DNA of 64,000 bases from the NCBI RefSeq assembly GCF_001434815.1, contig NZ_AZDU01000002.1, positions 1 through 64,000 on the forward strand, written 5' to 3'. Of the stretch, positions 35,222-47,814 are shown one piece after another. A program made the position numbers and the translations under genes. This stretch comes from Lactobacillus equicursoris DSM 19284 = JCM 14600 = CIP 110162 (lineage in GTDB: Bacteria > Bacillota > Bacilli > Lactobacillales > Lactobacillaceae). Numbering within the stretch: the stretch's first letter is position 1; every line of letters starts with the position of its first letter. Under the pieces are notes generated by a model, which was not told the origin of the DNA, did not search any database, and worked only from the letters and a program-made list of their open reading frames with translations.

Positions 35222-35521
35222 ATGGACCACAACTACTTAATCGCGGAGGCTGCCCGCCTCTTTAAGATCCTAGGCAACAGCCTACGGATCCATATCTTGA
35301 TCTACTTAAGGCAAAACGGAGAAAGCGCAGTCGGTGACCTGGTAACCCACCTAAAAGCCTCCCAGCCCGTCGTCTCCAAGCAGCTCGGGATTTTGAGCAA
35401 GGCTGAGTTTGTCCAGAAAAGACGCGATGGCAACTTTATCTATTATTCCATCAATGACCCCGACATCATTGAGATCATTGATGCCATGACTGAACATATT
35501 GAGCACATCAAAAAGCAGTAA
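35222..35521 (+). CDS. ArsR/SmtB-family metal-sensing repressor
   Basis: 99 residues: winged helix-turn-helix with LFKILGNSLRIHILIYL and recognition helix QPVVSKQLGILSKAEFVQKRRDG kept within family norms. No Cys-rich alpha-3 site is present; the C-terminal helix ends HIEHIKKQ, giving a His-x2-His pair like the alpha-5 zinc/cobalt site of CzrA. With the divergent CDF exporter this suggests a zinc- or cobalt-relieved repressor of the exporter. GTGAGGA lies before the ATG and TATAAT lies about 40 bases upstream. Confidence 0.9.
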   Translation: MDHNYLIAEAARLFKILGNSLRIHILIYLRQNGESAVGDLVTHLKASQPVVSKQLGILSKAEFVQKRRDGNFIYYSINDPDIIEIIDAMTEHIEHIKKQ

Positions 35522-35540
35522 CCAGCTGGTTACTGCTTTT
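35511..35540. terminator. Bidirectional terminator overlapping the arsR stop
   Basis: A perfect 30-base palindrome (15-bp arms) with T/A tracts that includes the arsR stop codon and lies beyond the converging apt gene. Confidence 0.9.
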
Positions 35541-35572
35541 TTCATAGTATTTTTCTCTTCTTGCTTGATTAA

Positions 35573-36100
35573 TTAAGCACCTTCGTATTGAACCAGGGAG
35601 AAGATATCAACATCTGGGAACTTTTCCCGGCCCTTGAGGTCAGTCAATTCGATGTAGAAGGCTGCACCAACGACTTCCCCGCCAAGGCGCTCAATCAATT
35701 CCTTAGTTGCGTGCAAGGTGCCGGCAGTAGCCATCAAGTCGTCGCAAATTACGACCTTTTGGCCAGGCTTAATAGCATCCTTGTGCATTTCCAAAACATT
35801 TGAGCCGTATTCCAGGTCGTAAGCGGCTGCTTCAACTTCTCTTGGCAACTTGTGAGGCTTACGGGCTGGTACAAAGCCGATGCCCAGTTCAATGGCAACT
35901 GGGGTCCCTACCAAAAAGCCACGTGCTTCTGGCCCAACAATCACGTCAGCGTGACGGCTCTTAGCGTATTCTGCGATTTCGTGAGTAGCAGCCGCAAAAA
36001 CTTCCCCATTTTGCAAGATTGGGGTGATGTCTCTAAAGATGATCCCTTCGTTAGGGAAGTCCTTGACACTGGCAATATACTTCTTATAATCGATTGACAT
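35573..36100 (-). CDS. apt: Adenine phosphoribosyltransferase
   Basis: Converts adenine and PRPP to AMP in purine salvage. 175 residues: [33 protein letters not shown] flexible loop, and PRPP-binding [16 protein letters not shown]. All motifs are complete. Its ATG follows the recJ stop directly (TAA then ATG), and the GGAGG lies within the end of recJ, so the two are coupled; the recJ-apt order is common in Firmicutes. Confidence 0.97.
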   Translation of the reverse strand: MSIDYKKYIASVKDFPNEGIIFRDITPILQNGEVFAAATHEIAEYAKSRHADVIVGPEARGFLVGTPVAIELGIGFVPARKPHKLPREVEAAAYDLEYGSNVLEMHKDAIKPGQKVVICDDLMATAGTLHATKELIERLGGEVVGAAFYIELTDLKGREKFPDVDIFSLVQYEGA

Positions 36101-38365
36101 TTAAAATCCTCCATTCACTAGGCTTTCCGCATAGCGCAACAATTCATTTGAAGAGATTGTTCGTAATTTATTGACGAAAGCATACTCTGCTTTCACTGAC
36201 CGGTAATAGGCCGAATCTTCAAGAGATTTCTTAGCAGGGCTTTGCTCTGGAACCAATCTGTCCTCTTCCATTTTAACAAAATCCAGCGTAAAAAACACCC
36301 TCAAGATGAAAAGGAGAGTATCCGGATCAAGGCCTATTTTGGCACTGGCTCTGACATAATCATTCGGCTTTTCTCCTGGATGCTGAACTAGGTATTCCCA
36401 GACCTGACCAAAGTTCATCCGGCTTGGGAGATTTTGCCCTGGCAAGCGGTCCAGCTGGAAACGCAAGAAGAGCTGCCGGTACGGCTTTTTCAAGACATAG
36501 TTGAGCTGGGCAGCATTGGCGGGTACGTCTAAGACAGAAACGATAGCTTGACTTAAGTCCTCATCATTTTTAGCCAAGGCAAGCTGGCCATCGCCTAGAC
36601 CGAAACGCTCTTTAGCCAGCGGGATATTCTTTTCATCAAAGAGCAGATACTTGTCCGCAAAGCCCAGCAGCCCCTCCTGCCCCCTTAAGTCCACAATGTG
36701 CGGGGCAAAGGCTGCTAAGCTTGGACCGTACTTCAGGTCAATCACTCGGAACTGGACATTGCTTCTGCCCTTAAAGGTATTGATGACCGGTTTTACCAGG
36801 ATTTGACTGATAAAAGGCACCGTCGTCTCACTCAAGGGATGGGCAAAGTCCACGGCCCGGACCGAGCCCACGTTAAAGCTGGCCCCCTTCCGCATCGGAC
36901 GGAAGCTGGAAATCTTGGGCTGGTCAACGAGGAAGACTGGCTCAGGATTGTCTTGACCAAAAGGCCCAGCGACTTGCAGGTTATTAACCGCATCTAAGCT
37001 TACGTCTTGCGGATTAATCTTCCCGTCGTACTCTTGAACCTTTTCTTCCTTGATCTCCCCTTTTTCAAAGCTAGCATTAAAGTCAGCCCGGAGCTGGGCT
37101 ACTTGGTCTTCCGTCGTTGACAGGCCGCAGGCAAAGTCATGGCCGCCAAATTGGACGATTGACTGCCCTTCTAGGGGCTTCAAGGCATTAAAGAGGTTGA
37201 AGCGGGCGTCAGAGCGGCCAGACCCCTTAACGATCCCGGATTTATTTTTAGTCAGCATCAAGGTTGGCTTATGGTATTTTTCAACGACCTTGTTGGCTAC
37301 CAGTCCCATAACCCCTTCATGCCAAGACGGGTTATAAAGGGTCAGGGTCGGCTTATCTTGGTAGCCCATTTGTTTGATCTGGGCGTCAGCCTGGTCCATG
37401 GTCTGCTGAGTCAGGTCTTTTCTTTCGGTATTCAGCTTTTCCACCTGGTCAGCCAGTTCTTGGGCTTCGCCTGGGCTTTCAGCTAACAGCAGTCTAACCG
37501 CTAAAGAAGCGTCTGCCAGACGGCCGCAGGCGTTCAGGCGCGGCGCAATGTTAAAGCCCACGTCTTCTTCGTTGATCTGGCCAAAATTCAGGCCGGCATT
37601 ATTGATCAAGGCGCGCAGACCTGGCCGGCTGGTCTCGTTTAAGAGCTCCAAGCCCCTTTTTACCAAAACATGTCCTTCGCCTGACACCTTAACCATGTCG
37701 CCAATGGTGCCGATCATGGCTAATTCCAAAAATTCGCTGGCTGTATCTTCTAAAACGGCCCGAGCAATGGTATAAGCCACCCCGGCCCCGCAATAGTCAT
37801 CAAAAGGATAATCCTGACCTGGATAGTTGCAGTGGACGATGGCGTAGGCATCCGGCATCTGATCTTTAAAGGTGTGGTGGTCGGTCACGATCGTGTCTAC
37901 GCCATGCTCTTTGGCATAGGCCACTTCTTCGATCCCGGTGACCCCGTTGTCGACAGTGATGATCAAATTGGTCCCGTCTGCCACGATATCCTTGTAGCGG
38001 TCAAGGCTAGGCCCGTAGCCGTCTTTAAAGCGGTCTGGAATAAAGTAGTGAACGTCTGCCCCCATGATCGACAGCATTTCGGTCATGATAGCAGTTGCCG
38101 TAATCCCGTCAGCATCATAGTCGCCGTAGATGGTGATTTTTTCCCCATTATCTAGGGCCTGATTGATCCGGTCAACGGCCTTATCCATGTCGTGCATCAG
38201 GTAGGGATCAGCCAAATCCTCTTCTGTTGCATTAAACCAGTACTCGAGCTGTTCAGCCGTATTGATCCCGCGCAAAGAAAACAACTTAGCCGTTAACGGG
38301 CTAAGTTGAAATTCTTCAGCTAGATCGCTTGCTAAAGGCGCAGCCTTTCTTTCTTGCCATTTCAT
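36101..38365 (-). CDS. recJ: Single-stranded-DNA exonuclease RecJ
   Basis: 5'-3' exonuclease of recombination and base-excision repair. 754 residues: DHH domain with IYGDYDADGITATA (Asp82, Asp84, Asp86), VDNGVTG, IVTDHH, CGAGVAY and the DHHA1 part with WHEGVMGLVANKV and GGHDFACGLS; then an OB region and the extra C-terminal domain typical of Firmicute RecJ (about 560-750). The start overlaps the srtA stop (ATGA). Confidence 0.96.
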   Translation of the reverse strand: MKWQERKAAPLASDLAEEFQLSPLTAKLFSLRGINTAEQLEYWFNATEEDLADPYLMHDMDKAVDRINQALDNGEKITIYGDYDADGITATAIMTEMLSIMGADVHYFIPDRFKDGYGPSLDRYKDIVADGTNLIITVDNGVTGIEEVAYAKEHGVDTIVTDHHTFKDQMPDAYAIVHCNYPGQDYPFDDYCGAGVAYTIARAVLEDTASEFLELAMIGTIGDMVKVSGEGHVLVKRGLELLNETSRPGLRALINNAGLNFGQINEEDVGFNIAPRLNACGRLADASLAVRLLLAESPGEAQELADQVEKLNTERKDLTQQTMDQADAQIKQMGYQDKPTLTLYNPSWHEGVMGLVANKVVEKYHKPTLMLTKNKSGIVKGSGRSDARFNLFNALKPLEGQSIVQFGGHDFACGLSTTEDQVAQLRADFNASFEKGEIKEEKVQEYDGKINPQDVSLDAVNNLQVAGPFGQDNPEPVFLVDQPKISSFRPMRKGASFNVGSVRAVDFAHPLSETTVPFISQILVKPVINTFKGRSNVQFRVIDLKYGPSLAAFAPHIVDLRGQEGLLGFADKYLLFDEKNIPLAKERFGLGDGQLALAKNDEDLSQAIVSVLDVPANAAQLNYVLKKPYRQLFLRFQLDRLPGQNLPSRMNFGQVWEYLVQHPGEKPNDYVRASAKIGLDPDTLLFILRVFFTLDFVKMEEDRLVPEQSPAKKSLEDSAYYRSVKAEYAFVNKLRTISSNELLRYAESLVNGGF

Positions 38366-39060
38366 TTAGTCTTAAACATCCCCAAGTTTTGCTTACTTGC
38401 CTTCGCGGTCTTGATCAGCTTGCCCCGTAAGGACCAGCGGTTGGTCCCGCCATCAACACAGGTAATCAAGGTAACAATCTTTTTCTTCGTGTTTTCCACC
38501 AGCCAGACCGCCGTTGGGTCTACCACCTTCTTGTAGTAGATCTGGTAGGTGTAGACCTTCTTTAAGTCGGTTAAGTAGACTTTGGCGCCAATTTGTACCC
38601 GCTCCAGCGGTGAAAAAAGCGCACCTTTATCGGTCATGTAGTGGCCGGCCAAGGGATAGTTGCCCTGGCCCATTTTCTGGTCGGCCCGCATGGTGCCGCC
38701 GCCCGTTGACAAGGCATCGTTAGACAAGCCCTGCATGATTGGCAAATTCAGGTTAACGGACGGAATAGCAATAATGCCAATCGCCCCGGCCGTATTTTTC
38801 ACCCGGCTTTTCAAGGTTTCATTGATCCCCAAGGACTTAACCTTACTGAAGTCATACATGCCCTTCTTCTTTTGGTTGTCAGCAATCTGCTCAGCCGTCA
38901 AGCCATTTAAGGCACTAGCTTGATTTTGCTTGACGAAAAAAGCACTGATCTGGCGGTTAAAAACCAGAGCCAGGCCAACCAGCAACAGTATGGTTGCGGC
39001 AATTCGCAGGAAGATTGCGGACTTGTCGGTCTTTTTCTTTTGTTTTTGCTTCTTAGTCAT
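38362..39060 (-). CDS. srtA: Class A sortase
   Basis: Transpeptidase that joins LPXTG proteins to peptidoglycan. 232 residues: basic N-terminus, one membrane anchor (about 16-35) and the sortase barrel with catalytic His140 in LAGHYM, Cys201 in VTLITCVDG and an Arg at 208 (TNRW), with Arg212 as the alternative. Full length. Coupled to lepA upstream (TAATG) and to recJ downstream (ATGA), an unusual but seemingly stable order in lactobacilli. Confidence 0.95.
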   Translation of the reverse strand: MTKKQKQKKKTDKSAIFLRIAATILLLVGLALVFNRQISAFFVKQNQASALNGLTAEQIADNQKKKGMYDFSKVKSLGINETLKSRVKNTAGAIGIIAIPSVNLNLPIMQGLSNDALSTGGGTMRADQKMGQGNYPLAGHYMTDKGALFSPLERVQIGAKVYLTDLKKVYTYQIYYKKVVDPTAVWLVENTKKKIVTLITCVDGGTNRWSLRGKLIKTAKASKQNLGMFKTK

Positions 39061-40898
39061 TACTTGCCCTTGATGTCGTCATCATTCATCCGCAAGACGG
39101 CCATAAAGGCATCTTGCGGCACTTCTACCCGGCCGACGGCCTTCATCCGCTTCTTGCCTCGCTTTTGCTTTTCCAAAAGCTTAGCCCGCCGGTCTGGGTC
39201 ACCGGTGTGGATCTTCCAAGTAACGTCTTTCCGGTATGGCTTGATGGTAGCCCGAGAAATGATCTTAGACCCAATAGCCCCTTGAATGTCCACTTGGAAG
39301 TTTTGTCTTGGGATCAGCTTCTTTAAAAGACTGGTCATCTGAACCGCCCGGTCGCGGGCTTCTTCTCTGTGGGCGATGAAGCTCAAGGCATCGATTGGTT
39401 CCTTGTTTAACAGGATGTCGATCTTGACCAGGTTGGTTGCCCGGTAGCCGATGATTTCGTAGTCAAGAGATGCATAGCCCTTGGTGGAAGACTTCAGCTG
39501 GTCAAAAAAGTCGTAGATAATTTCAGCAAGCGGCATTTCGTAAATCACGTTTACCCGGTACTTGTCCAGGTAGTCCATGGTTTGGAATTCCCCGCGCTTG
39601 CCTTCACACAGCTGCATGACTGAACCAACAAAGTCGTTAGGCACCATGATTTCAGCCTTCACATAAGGCTCTTGCAGCTCCTTATATTCACCGGCATCTG
39701 GCAGGTCAGCCGGGTTATCGATCAGCTTCACGTCACCATCAGGCATGATGGCGTGGTAGTCAACCGATGGCGCCGTCATGATCAAGTCCAGGTCAAATTC
39801 TTGCTCTAAACGCTCTTGCACAACGTCCATGTGCAACAGGCCCAAAAAGCCGCAGCGGAAGCCAAAGCCCAGGGCCTGAGAGGTTTCTGGCTCAAATTCC
39901 AAGGATGCATCGTTTAATTGCAGCTTTTGCAGAGCTTCTTTTAAGTCATCATAATCCCGGTTGTCGGTTGGGTACATCCCGGAATAAACCATCGGCGGAA
40001 TCTGCCGGTAGCCTGGCAAGGCTTCCTTGGTTGGGTCAGCAGCCGAGGTGATCGTGTCACCGACCCGGGTTTCCCGGACCGACTTGATGTTGGAGGTAAT
40101 ATAGCCAACGTCACCAGCGATCAAGACGTCTTCTTTGACCGGGTGAGGGCTGGAAACGCCGACTTCCGTCACCTCGTACTTTTTACCGGTGTTCATGATC
40201 ATAATCTCGTCGCCTGGCTTGACCATGCCTTCTTCGATCCGGACTGACATCACTACCCCGCGGTAGTCGTCATACTTGGAGTCAAAGATGAGGGCCTTAA
40301 GCGGTGCTTCCAAATCGCCAGTTGGGGCCGGAATATCGGTTACGATTCTTTCTAGAAGCTCTGGGATCCCCTGGCCAGTCTTGCCGGAAACTTCGACAGC
40401 ATCGCTAGCGTCCAGCCCCAGCATGTCGCTGATTTCGCTTTTAGCCATGTCGGGGTCGGCACTTGGCAGGTCAATCTTGTTTAAGACTGGCAGGATTTCC
40501 AGATCGTTTTCTAGGGCCAGGTAGGTGTTAGACAGGGTCTGGGCCTGCACGCCTTGAGAGGCGTCAACGACTAAAAGGGCCCCTTCACAGGCCGCTAGAG
40601 AGCGGGAAACTTCATAAGAGAAGTCGACGTGCCCTGGCGTATCAATCAGGTGGAAGATGTAGTCTTCCCCATCTTGGGCATGGTATTTCACCTGCACCGA
40701 GTTCATCTTGATGGTGATCCCTCTTTGCCGCTCTAAAGGCATGTCATCCAGCATCTGGTTCTTTAATTGTCTCTTTGAAACGGTGTCCGTTAATTCCAAA
40801 ATCCGGTCAGCAATCGTGGATTTGCCGTGGTCAACGTGGGCCACAATTGAAAAATTGCGGATGTGTTTTTGATATTCTTTTAATTTCTTTAAGTCCAT
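39060..40898 (-). CDS. lepA: Elongation factor 4 (LepA) GTPase
   Basis: Ribosome-associated GTPase that acts on stalled or incompletely assembled ribosomes. 612 residues: G1 [35 protein letters not shown] region, NKIDLPSAD, domains II and III/V, and the LepA-specific C-terminal domain ending [15 protein letters not shown] lies about 12 bases before the ATG. First gene of lepA-srtA-recJ-apt. Confidence 0.97.
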   Translation of the reverse strand: MDLKKLKEYQKHIRNFSIVAHVDHGKSTIADRILELTDTVSKRQLKNQMLDDMPLERQRGITIKMNSVQVKYHAQDGEDYIFHLIDTPGHVDFSYEVSRSLAACEGALLVVDASQGVQAQTLSNTYLALENDLEILPVLNKIDLPSADPDMAKSEISDMLGLDASDAVEVSGKTGQGIPELLERIVTDIPAPTGDLEAPLKALIFDSKYDDYRGVVMSVRIEEGMVKPGDEIMIMNTGKKYEVTEVGVSSPHPVKEDVLIAGDVGYITSNIKSVRETRVGDTITSAADPTKEALPGYRQIPPMVYSGMYPTDNRDYDDLKEALQKLQLNDASLEFEPETSQALGFGFRCGFLGLLHMDVVQERLEQEFDLDLIMTAPSVDYHAIMPDGDVKLIDNPADLPDAGEYKELQEPYVKAEIMVPNDFVGSVMQLCEGKRGEFQTMDYLDKYRVNVIYEMPLAEIIYDFFDQLKSSTKGYASLDYEIIGYRATNLVKIDILLNKEPIDALSFIAHREEARDRAVQMTSLLKKLIPRQNFQVDIQGAIGSKIISRATIKPYRKDVTWKIHTGDPDRRAKLLEKQKRGKKRMKAVGRVEVPQDAFMAVLRMNDDDIKGK

Positions 40899-40972
40899 AA
40901 ATTTATCGCATCCTTACTAAAGTACTAAACAATTATACCTGAAAAACGCGTCTTTGTCTTTCTTTACCCACT

Positions 40973-41000
40973 AAAAAGAGGTGACCATTTGGTCACCTCT
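40973..41000 (-). terminator. Terminator of the heat-shock operon
   Basis: Perfect 11-bp stem AGAGGTGACCA/TGGTCACCTCT with a short AA loop, then TTTT on the minus strand; directly after dnaJ. Confidence 0.9.
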
Positions 41001-41015
41001 GGCAAAAATGCATAT

Positions 41016-42131
41016 TTAGCTTAACTTTTCCTTGAGCCGTTCAAAGAAGCCTTTTTCTTGCGGAGCAATGTTGCCGCCGCTAGCCTTGACAAATTCAAGG
41101 AGAGCCTTTCTTTGTGCCTCATTGATGCTCTTCGGAATCACGATTTCTACCGTCGTGATCTGATCACCGTTTGCGCCGCCGCGCAGGCTTGGCACGCCCT
41201 TTTCCTTTAAGGTGAACTTCTGGTTAGGCTGAGTCCCGGCCGGAATCTTTAACTTCGTTTCACCATAAACGGTCTTAACGTTGATTTCATCTCCCAAGGT
41301 TGCTTGGGCAAAAGAAATCGGAATCGTCGTATAGATCGTTTGACCGCGTCTAGTAAAGTCCTTGCTTGGACGAACCCTAAAGACGATGTAAAGGTCCCCG
41401 TAAGGGCCACCGTTCTTGCCGGCTTCACCTTGCCCAGCCAAGCGAATTTGCTGACCATTGTCGATCCCAGCTGGAATCTTGACTTGCAGAGTCTGCTTTT
41501 GGTCAGTGACGCCCTTACCGTGGCAGGTCTTACATGGGTGCTGGATGATTACGCCAGAGCCGCCGCACTTGTCACAGGTGGTTTGTCTTTGAACCATGCC
41601 CAAGATGCTTCTTTGAGTAATGGTCATCATGCCGCTGCCGCCGCACTTGTCACAGGTAATTGGGTGAGTACCCTTTTCGGCCCCATTGCCCCCGCAGCTT
41701 TCACAGGTGGCAGAGCGCGTGTAGGTAATGTCACTGGTCTTGCCCTTGATGGCATCCATAAAGTCAATGGTCATGGTGTAGTCCAGGTCAGCCCCTCTTT
41801 GCGGAGCCGTTGGGTCCATCTGCTGGCGAGCGCCGCCGCCAAAGAAGCTGTTAAAGATGTCACCAAAGTCGCCAAAATCAGAGGCTCCGAAGCCTTGACC
41901 ATTACCATTCATGCCCGCTTGGCCGAATTGGTCATATTGCTGCTTTTTCTGCGGGTCGTGCAAGACTTCGTAAGCTTCGTTGACTTCTTTATACTTTTCT
42001 TCTGCTCCTGGCTCGTGGTTAAGGTCTGGGTGGTACTTTTTAGCTAATTTCCGGTATGCCTTGCTGATTTCTGCATCGCTGGCATCCCGGCTCACGCCTA
42101 AGACGTCATAATAATCCCGATTTGCTGCCAT
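41016..42131 (-). CDS. dnaJ: Chaperone DnaJ
   Basis: Hsp40 co-chaperone that stimulates DnaK ATPase. 371 residues: J domain (5-70) with HPDL, Gly/Phe linker ([17 protein letters not shown]), four CxxCxGxG repeats (CESCGGNG, two [16 protein letters not shown]) and the C-terminal substrate domains. AGGAG lies before the ATG. Last gene of hrcA-grpE-dnaK-dnaJ; a long hairpin separates it from dnaK. Confidence 0.98.
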   Translation of the reverse strand: MAANRDYYDVLGVSRDASDAEISKAYRKLAKKYHPDLNHEPGAEEKYKEVNEAYEVLHDPQKKQQYDQFGQAGMNGNGQGFGASDFGDFGDIFNSFFGGGARQQMDPTAPQRGADLDYTMTIDFMDAIKGKTSDITYTRSATCESCGGNGAEKGTHPITCDKCGGSGMMTITQRSILGMVQRQTTCDKCGGSGVIIQHPCKTCHGKGVTDQKQTLQVKIPAGIDNGQQIRLAGQGEAGKNGGPYGDLYIVFRVRPSKDFTRRGQTIYTTIPISFAQATLGDEINVKTVYGETKLKIPAGTQPNQKFTLKEKGVPSLRGGANGDQITTVEIVIPKSINEAQRKALLEFVKASGGNIAPQEKGFFERLKEKLS

Positions 42132-42154
42132 CTAATAAATGCTCCTTATTACTA

Positions 42155-42196
42155 ACAAAAGAAAAGAACTACGTCTCGCAGTTCTTCTCCTTTTGT
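42155..42196 (-). terminator. Intercistronic hairpin between dnaK and dnaJ
   Basis: ACAAAAG.AGAAGAACT pairs with AGTTCTTTTC.TTTTGT over about 16 bp with a nine-base loop. There is a T-rich 3' arm but little T tract after the stem, so it may act as a partial terminator or as an RNA-processing and stability element that lowers dnaJ relative to dnaK. Confidence 0.5.
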
Positions 42197-42211
42197 TTTA
42201 TTATAGCCGCT

Positions 42212-44119
<1,908 letters not shown>

Positions 44120-44136
44120 CTAATAAATTTTAGCGG

Positions 44137-44745
44137 CTATTGCGCAACAACCACCATGGCTGGCCGCAGGGTCCGGTCCTTGTAAACATACCCCTTTTGC
44201 AGGACCTGAACGACGTGGTCTTTTTGATCATCATTTTCAGCCGGTACGCTTTGTACTGCTTGATGCAATGTCGGATCAAACTTTTCGCCATCAGCCTTGA
44301 TTTCTTCAATGCCGTTATCCTTTAAAGCTCGAACCAGGCCTTCCAGGGTCATTTCAATCCCCTTCTTGAGCTGGCTAGAAACTTCGTCATCAGCCTTAAC
44401 TTGCAAGGCCCGTTCCAGGTTGTCCACGCTTGGCAAAATGTCCTTGCCTAGGCGCTGAGATTCGTACTTGACCAGGTTGGCCCGTTCTTTGCTGTAGCGG
44501 CGCTGAGCGTTTTGGATTTCGGCTTCGCTTCTGAAGTACTTGTCTTCCAGTTCCTTATTCTTGGCCGTTAAATCAGCAACTTGCTTTTTTAACGATTCAA
44601 GTTCTGAACTTTCCTTGCTTTCAGCCTTGGGTTCTGCAGCTTTGTCAGCTGCCTCCTCAGTATCCTTGGCTTCAGCCTTCTTTAGCTTGTCGTCTTTTTC
44701 TTCTTGAGTCAAGTCCTTTTCACTTGGAAATTCTTCTTTGCTCAC
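44137..44745 (-). CDS. grpE: Nucleotide exchange factor GrpE
   Basis: Exchanges ADP on DnaK. 202 residues: a highly charged disordered start (1-50), a long coiled coil (about 50-105, [20 protein letters not shown]), and the C-terminal beta wing ([32 protein letters not shown]). GTG start, with AGGAGG six bases upstream. Lies between hrcA and dnaK. Confidence 0.97.
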   Translation of the reverse strand: MSKEEFPSEKDLTQEEKDDKLKKAEAKDTEEAADKAAEPKAESKESSELESLKKQVADLTAKNKELEDKYFRSEAEIQNAQRRYSKERANLVKYESQRLGKDILPSVDNLERALQVKADDEVSSQLKKGIEMTLEGLVRALKDNGIEEIKADGEKFDPTLHQAVQSVPAENDDQKDHVVQVLQKGYVYKDRTLRPAMVVVAQ

Positions 44746-44756
44746 GGCTAACCTCC

Positions 44757-45803
44757 TTATTTAAACCTGCCGTAGTAATCCAGCAGCTTTCTTGCTAGTT
44801 CTTGGCGGAAATATTCCATCAGCCCGATCATTTCTGAATATGGCATGTTTCTTGGGCCTAAAATGGCAATTGTCCCCCGGCCATAGTTGCCAACGCTATA
44901 CTCAGCCGTCACCAGGCTAAAGTCCTTCAACAGGTCATTTTGCAGTTCTGAGCCCAGGCGGACATGGACTGGATATTTCTCCTTTTGGCTATCGCTTAAA
45001 TCAATCAATTGCCCAGCCAGGTGGTTGGAGTTGATCAATTCATACAGCGATTTGATTTCTTGTAAGTCACTGTTTTCTGCATTGTTGAGCAGATTCAGCT
45101 GGCCATCAACATACATTTGCTCGCTGGCTGCATCCTTAATGACGGATTCCAGCAGCTCCAGGAATTCTGGCAGGTTCTTGCCTACCACATTGTTGCTGGA
45201 GAGCTGGGCAAAAGTATCCTTGTTGATGTCTTTTAAGTTGCGGCCAACCAATTGGTCGTTAATCAGCCGCACTGCTTGCTCAATTTCTTCACCTGAAATG
45301 TGTCTTGGCAGGGTGTAGACTTGGTTTTTCACTCCCCCATCACTGGTTACCAAGATGGCCATCACCTGGCGCGGTGCCAGAGGCACGATCCGAAAGCCAG
45401 TGATCATCACGTCTTTAGCTTCCGGGCCTTCAGCAAAGGCTGTATAGTCAGTTAAGTCTGACAAGATCTTAGCGGCTTCTTTAACGATTTCATCAACCTG
45501 GTTAAAAGGCTGATCAAACTGGTAGCCGATCTCGTGATACATTTCTTCTGGCAGTTGCAGCGGCTGAACTAGGTTGTCTAAGTAGTAGCGGTAGCCCTCA
45601 GTAGAAGGAATCCGGCCACTAGACGAGTGCGTTTTTTCAATCAAGCCCTTATCTTCTAGAACCGCCATCTCATTGCGGATGGTGGCACTGGAAACCTTAA
45701 TGGGGAGCTGATTCATCACCGTTTTAGAGCCAACCGGTTCATGCGTGTTGGTAAAATCTTGAATAATGGTTTTCAAGATTAGTTCTTGACGTTCGGTCAA
45801 CAT
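44757..45803 (-). CDS. hrcA: Heat-inducible repressor HrcA
   Basis: Represses the class I heat-shock genes by binding CIRCE; activity depends on GroESL. 348 residues: N-terminal winged helix ([58 protein letters not shown]), then the GAF-like and dimerisation domain. Start is ATG 45803 because GAGGG lies seven bases upstream and the product opens MLTERQ as in homologues; an in-frame ATG at 45830 lies inside CIRCE. First gene of the operon. Confidence 0.97.
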   Translation of the reverse strand: MLTERQELILKTIIQDFTNTHEPVGSKTVMNQLPIKVSSATIRNEMAVLEDKGLIEKTHSSSGRIPSTEGYRYYLDNLVQPLQLPEEMYHEIGYQFDQPFNQVDEIVKEAAKILSDLTDYTAFAEGPEAKDVMITGFRIVPLAPRQVMAILVTSDGGVKNQVYTLPRHISGEEIEQAVRLINDQLVGRNLKDINKDTFAQLSSNNVVGKNLPEFLELLESVIKDAASEQMYVDGQLNLLNNAENSDLQEIKSLYELINSNHLAGQLIDLSDSQKEKYPVHVRLGSELQNDLLKDFSLVTAEYSVGNYGRGTIAILGPRNMPYSEMIGLMEYFRQELARKLLDYYGRFK

Positions 45804-45819
45804 AATATCGCCCTCACTT

Positions 45820-45846
45820 TTAGCACTCATTGCTTCTATGTGCTAA
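45820..45846. promoter_or_regulatory. CIRCE operator
   Basis: TTAGCACTC, nine bases, then ATGTGCTAA. The first half is consensus; the second differs from GAGTGCTAA at its first two positions. It lies 16 bases before the chosen hrcA start and 3 bases after the predicted -10, as expected for HrcA control of this operon. Confidence 0.9.
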
Positions 45847-45849
45847 CAA

Positions 45850-45879
45850 AGTATAGTGTAACAAGAAATTAGCAGTTAA
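45850..45879 (-). promoter_or_regulatory. Predicted hrcA operon promoter
   Basis: On the minus strand TTAACT (45879-45874), 18 bases, TATACT (45855-45850). The transcription start would fall within CIRCE. Confidence 0.6.
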
Positions 45880-45903
45880 TCAAGCCGTTTGCTAATTTTC
45901 CTC

Positions 45904-45938
45904 GAAAAAAAGACGTCTTGCTAGGCAAAACGTCTTTT
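45904..45938 (-). terminator. Terminator of ribF
   Basis: AAAAGACGT/ACGTCTTTT (45930-45938 with 45908-45916) with an inner TTGC/GCAA pairing and a T run on the minus strand; ends the nusA-infB-truB-ribF unit before the hrcA promoter. Confidence 0.88.
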
Positions 45939-45944
45939 AGCACT

Positions 45945-46883
45945 CTATTCAGCTTGTTGATCAAAATAAGCTTCAGTTGCTTTCCGATCCTTGGCGAGCT
46001 GGTCAATTAGGCCATCTAGGTCGTCAAACTTCATTTCGTCGCGCAGGTACTTGTACCAAGCAATGGTGATTTCTTGACCATAGATGTCTTGGTCAAAGTC
46101 AAACAGATTGGATTCGATAAAAATCTGCTTTTCATCATTGAACATGACATTGTAGCCAACACTGGTCATGGATTCATACCAGGTGTCACCCACCCGGGTC
46201 ATGGTTGCATAAACGCCAATCTTGGGTAATACCTTTGGCGCTTCCAGCTGCAAATTGGCCGTGGGGTAGCCGAGCTTGTGGCCATTTCGAAAGCCGTGAA
46301 CCACCTTGCCGGTGGTGGCGTATGGGTGGCCCAAGAGCTCTTCAGCAAGCAGCAAATTGCCATCTTTAATGGCCATTCTGATTTCGGTTGAGCCGATCTT
46401 TTTGCCTTCAAAAATCTGCTTGGGAATCACCTTGATCTCAAAGCGGCCCTTGGCAAATTTAGGCAAATTTTCCATGTTGGCAACGTCCTTTGGGCCATAA
46501 CTGTAGTCAAAGCCGGCAACGACCGTGTCCGCCCGCAGCTTGACGATGATGTCGTCAACAAAGACCTGCGGCGGCAACTTGCTGAATTCCTTGGTAAACT
46601 TGATCATTACCAGATAATCGACGCCGATCTTGGCCATCTCATAAGCCTTCTCACTGGGTGAAGTCAAATAGTCGAAGTTTTTTACTCCGGCATAGACTTC
46701 CTTGGGATGGCGGTCAAAGGTCATGACCATCAAGGGCAGATCCTTCTCATCTGCGATGGCCTTGGCCTCTTTAATCAGCTTTTGGTGTCCTATGTGTACC
46801 CCGTCAAAAAAGCCGAGGGCCAAGACGACTTTGCTCTTGGTCAAGGGCTCCTTGATTGGGTAGCTAGTATTTATCACTTTCAA
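45945..46883 (-). CDS. ribF: Bifunctional riboflavin kinase/FAD synthetase
   Basis: Makes FMN then FAD from riboflavin. 312 residues: N-terminal adenylyltransferase (GFFDGVHIGHQKLI, FDRHPKEVY, FDYSYGPK, GSTEIRMAIKDG) and C-terminal kinase (about 185-305; GKVVHGFRNGHKLGYPTANL, FDFDQDIYGQEI). Start is TTG 46883, seven bases after GAGGG. Follows truB closely, the common Firmicute order. Confidence 0.97.
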   Translation of the reverse strand: MKVINTSYPIKEPLTKSKVVLALGFFDGVHIGHQKLIKEAKAIADEKDLPLMVMTFDRHPKEVYAGVKNFDYLTSPSEKAYEMAKIGVDYLVMIKFTKEFSKLPPQVFVDDIIVKLRADTVVAGFDYSYGPKDVANMENLPKFAKGRFEIKVIPKQIFEGKKIGSTEIRMAIKDGNLLLAEELLGHPYATTGKVVHGFRNGHKLGYPTANLQLEAPKVLPKIGVYATMTRVGDTWYESMTSVGYNVMFNDEKQIFIESNLFDFDQDIYGQEITIAWYKYLRDEMKFDDLDGLIDQLAKDRKATEAYFDQQAE

Positions 46884-46897
46884 ACTAGATCCCTCAA

Positions 46898-47791
46898 TTA
46901 CTCATTACTTAATAGCATCAAATCTGGGCAAAATTTCTTGCCTTTTGCCCGATAAATCGCTTTAACCTTTTTATTGTACCGCAAAGCGACCTTGGATGCA
47001 TTAATTGGGAGGGAAATCCAGGCACCATTTTGTATCTGCTTCCATTCGCTATCATTTATATCGTAGCTTGGATAGTCTTGAAAAAAGGCATCGATTGGCT
47101 GCACATACTGGTCCAGCTGGTCTAAGTGGTCGGCCAATTCTTCTAGCGTTACTGCTTGACTTAAGTCAAAGCCGGAACTGGCAGTCCGCCGCAATTTGGT
47201 CATCACGGCAGGAACGCCCAATTTTTCGCCCAGGTCATTGACCAGGCTTCTCACATAGGTACCTTTAGAACAGGTAATTTCGTAGTCAAAGTTTTCCCGG
47301 CCGGCAGCTTGATCAAAAGTCGGCTCGCCAACTAGTTCATACTTGCTGATGGTTACCTGACGCTCAGGACGCTTTACTTCAATGCCTTCTCTAGCGTATT
47401 CGTAGAGCCGTTTGCCGTTGACCTTGACCGCAGAATAAATTGGCGGCACCTGGGTAATTTCGCCTAAAAATGAATTCATCCCTTCTTGGATTTCTTCTTG
47501 GCTAAAAGGCTTAGCTAACTTTGCTTCAGCAGTAGTCTTCCCTTCTAAGTCATATGAATCCGTAGCTAGGCCAAACATGCCGCTGCCCTGGTAGGCTTTT
47601 GGCCGCTCATGCATGAGGTCGATCAATTTGGTGGCCTGGCCGACAGCCACCGGCAAAACGCCGGTTACTTCGGGGTCAAGCGTCCCGGCATGGCCAATCT
47701 TTCTTTGGTGGAGGAGCTTTCGCAAGTGGTAGACCACGTCCCCACTGGTCATGCCGGCAGCCTTGTCAATTACGATAATTCCGTTAATCAT
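46898..47791 (-). CDS. truB: tRNA pseudouridine-55 synthase
   Basis: Converts U55 of tRNAs to pseudouridine in the T loop. 297 residues: [31 protein letters not shown] with the catalytic Asp, [30 protein letters not shown] and a C-terminal PUA-like part. Start is ATG 47791, giving the usual INGI opening, with GAGAG upstream; an in-frame TTG at 47812 would overlap the hairpin region. A terminator-like hairpin lies just upstream. Confidence 0.96.
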   Translation of the reverse strand: MINGIIVIDKAAGMTSGDVVYHLRKLLHQRKIGHAGTLDPEVTGVLPVAVGQATKLIDLMHERPKAYQGSGMFGLATDSYDLEGKTTAEAKLAKPFSQEEIQEGMNSFLGEITQVPPIYSAVKVNGKRLYEYAREGIEVKRPERQVTISKYELVGEPTFDQAAGRENFDYEITCSKGTYVRSLVNDLGEKLGVPAVMTKLRRTASSGFDLSQAVTLEELADHLDQLDQYVQPIDAFFQDYPSYDINDSEWKQIQNGAWISLPINASKVALRYNKKVKAIYRAKGKKFCPDLMLLSNE

Positions 47792-47814
47792 TGCTTTACT
47801 CTCTTTTTTCAATC

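Noticed and set aside
45937-45945. Second CIRCE half-site TTAGCACTC at the end of ribF
   Set aside because: The sequence nine bases on does not match the second half, so it is taken as chance.
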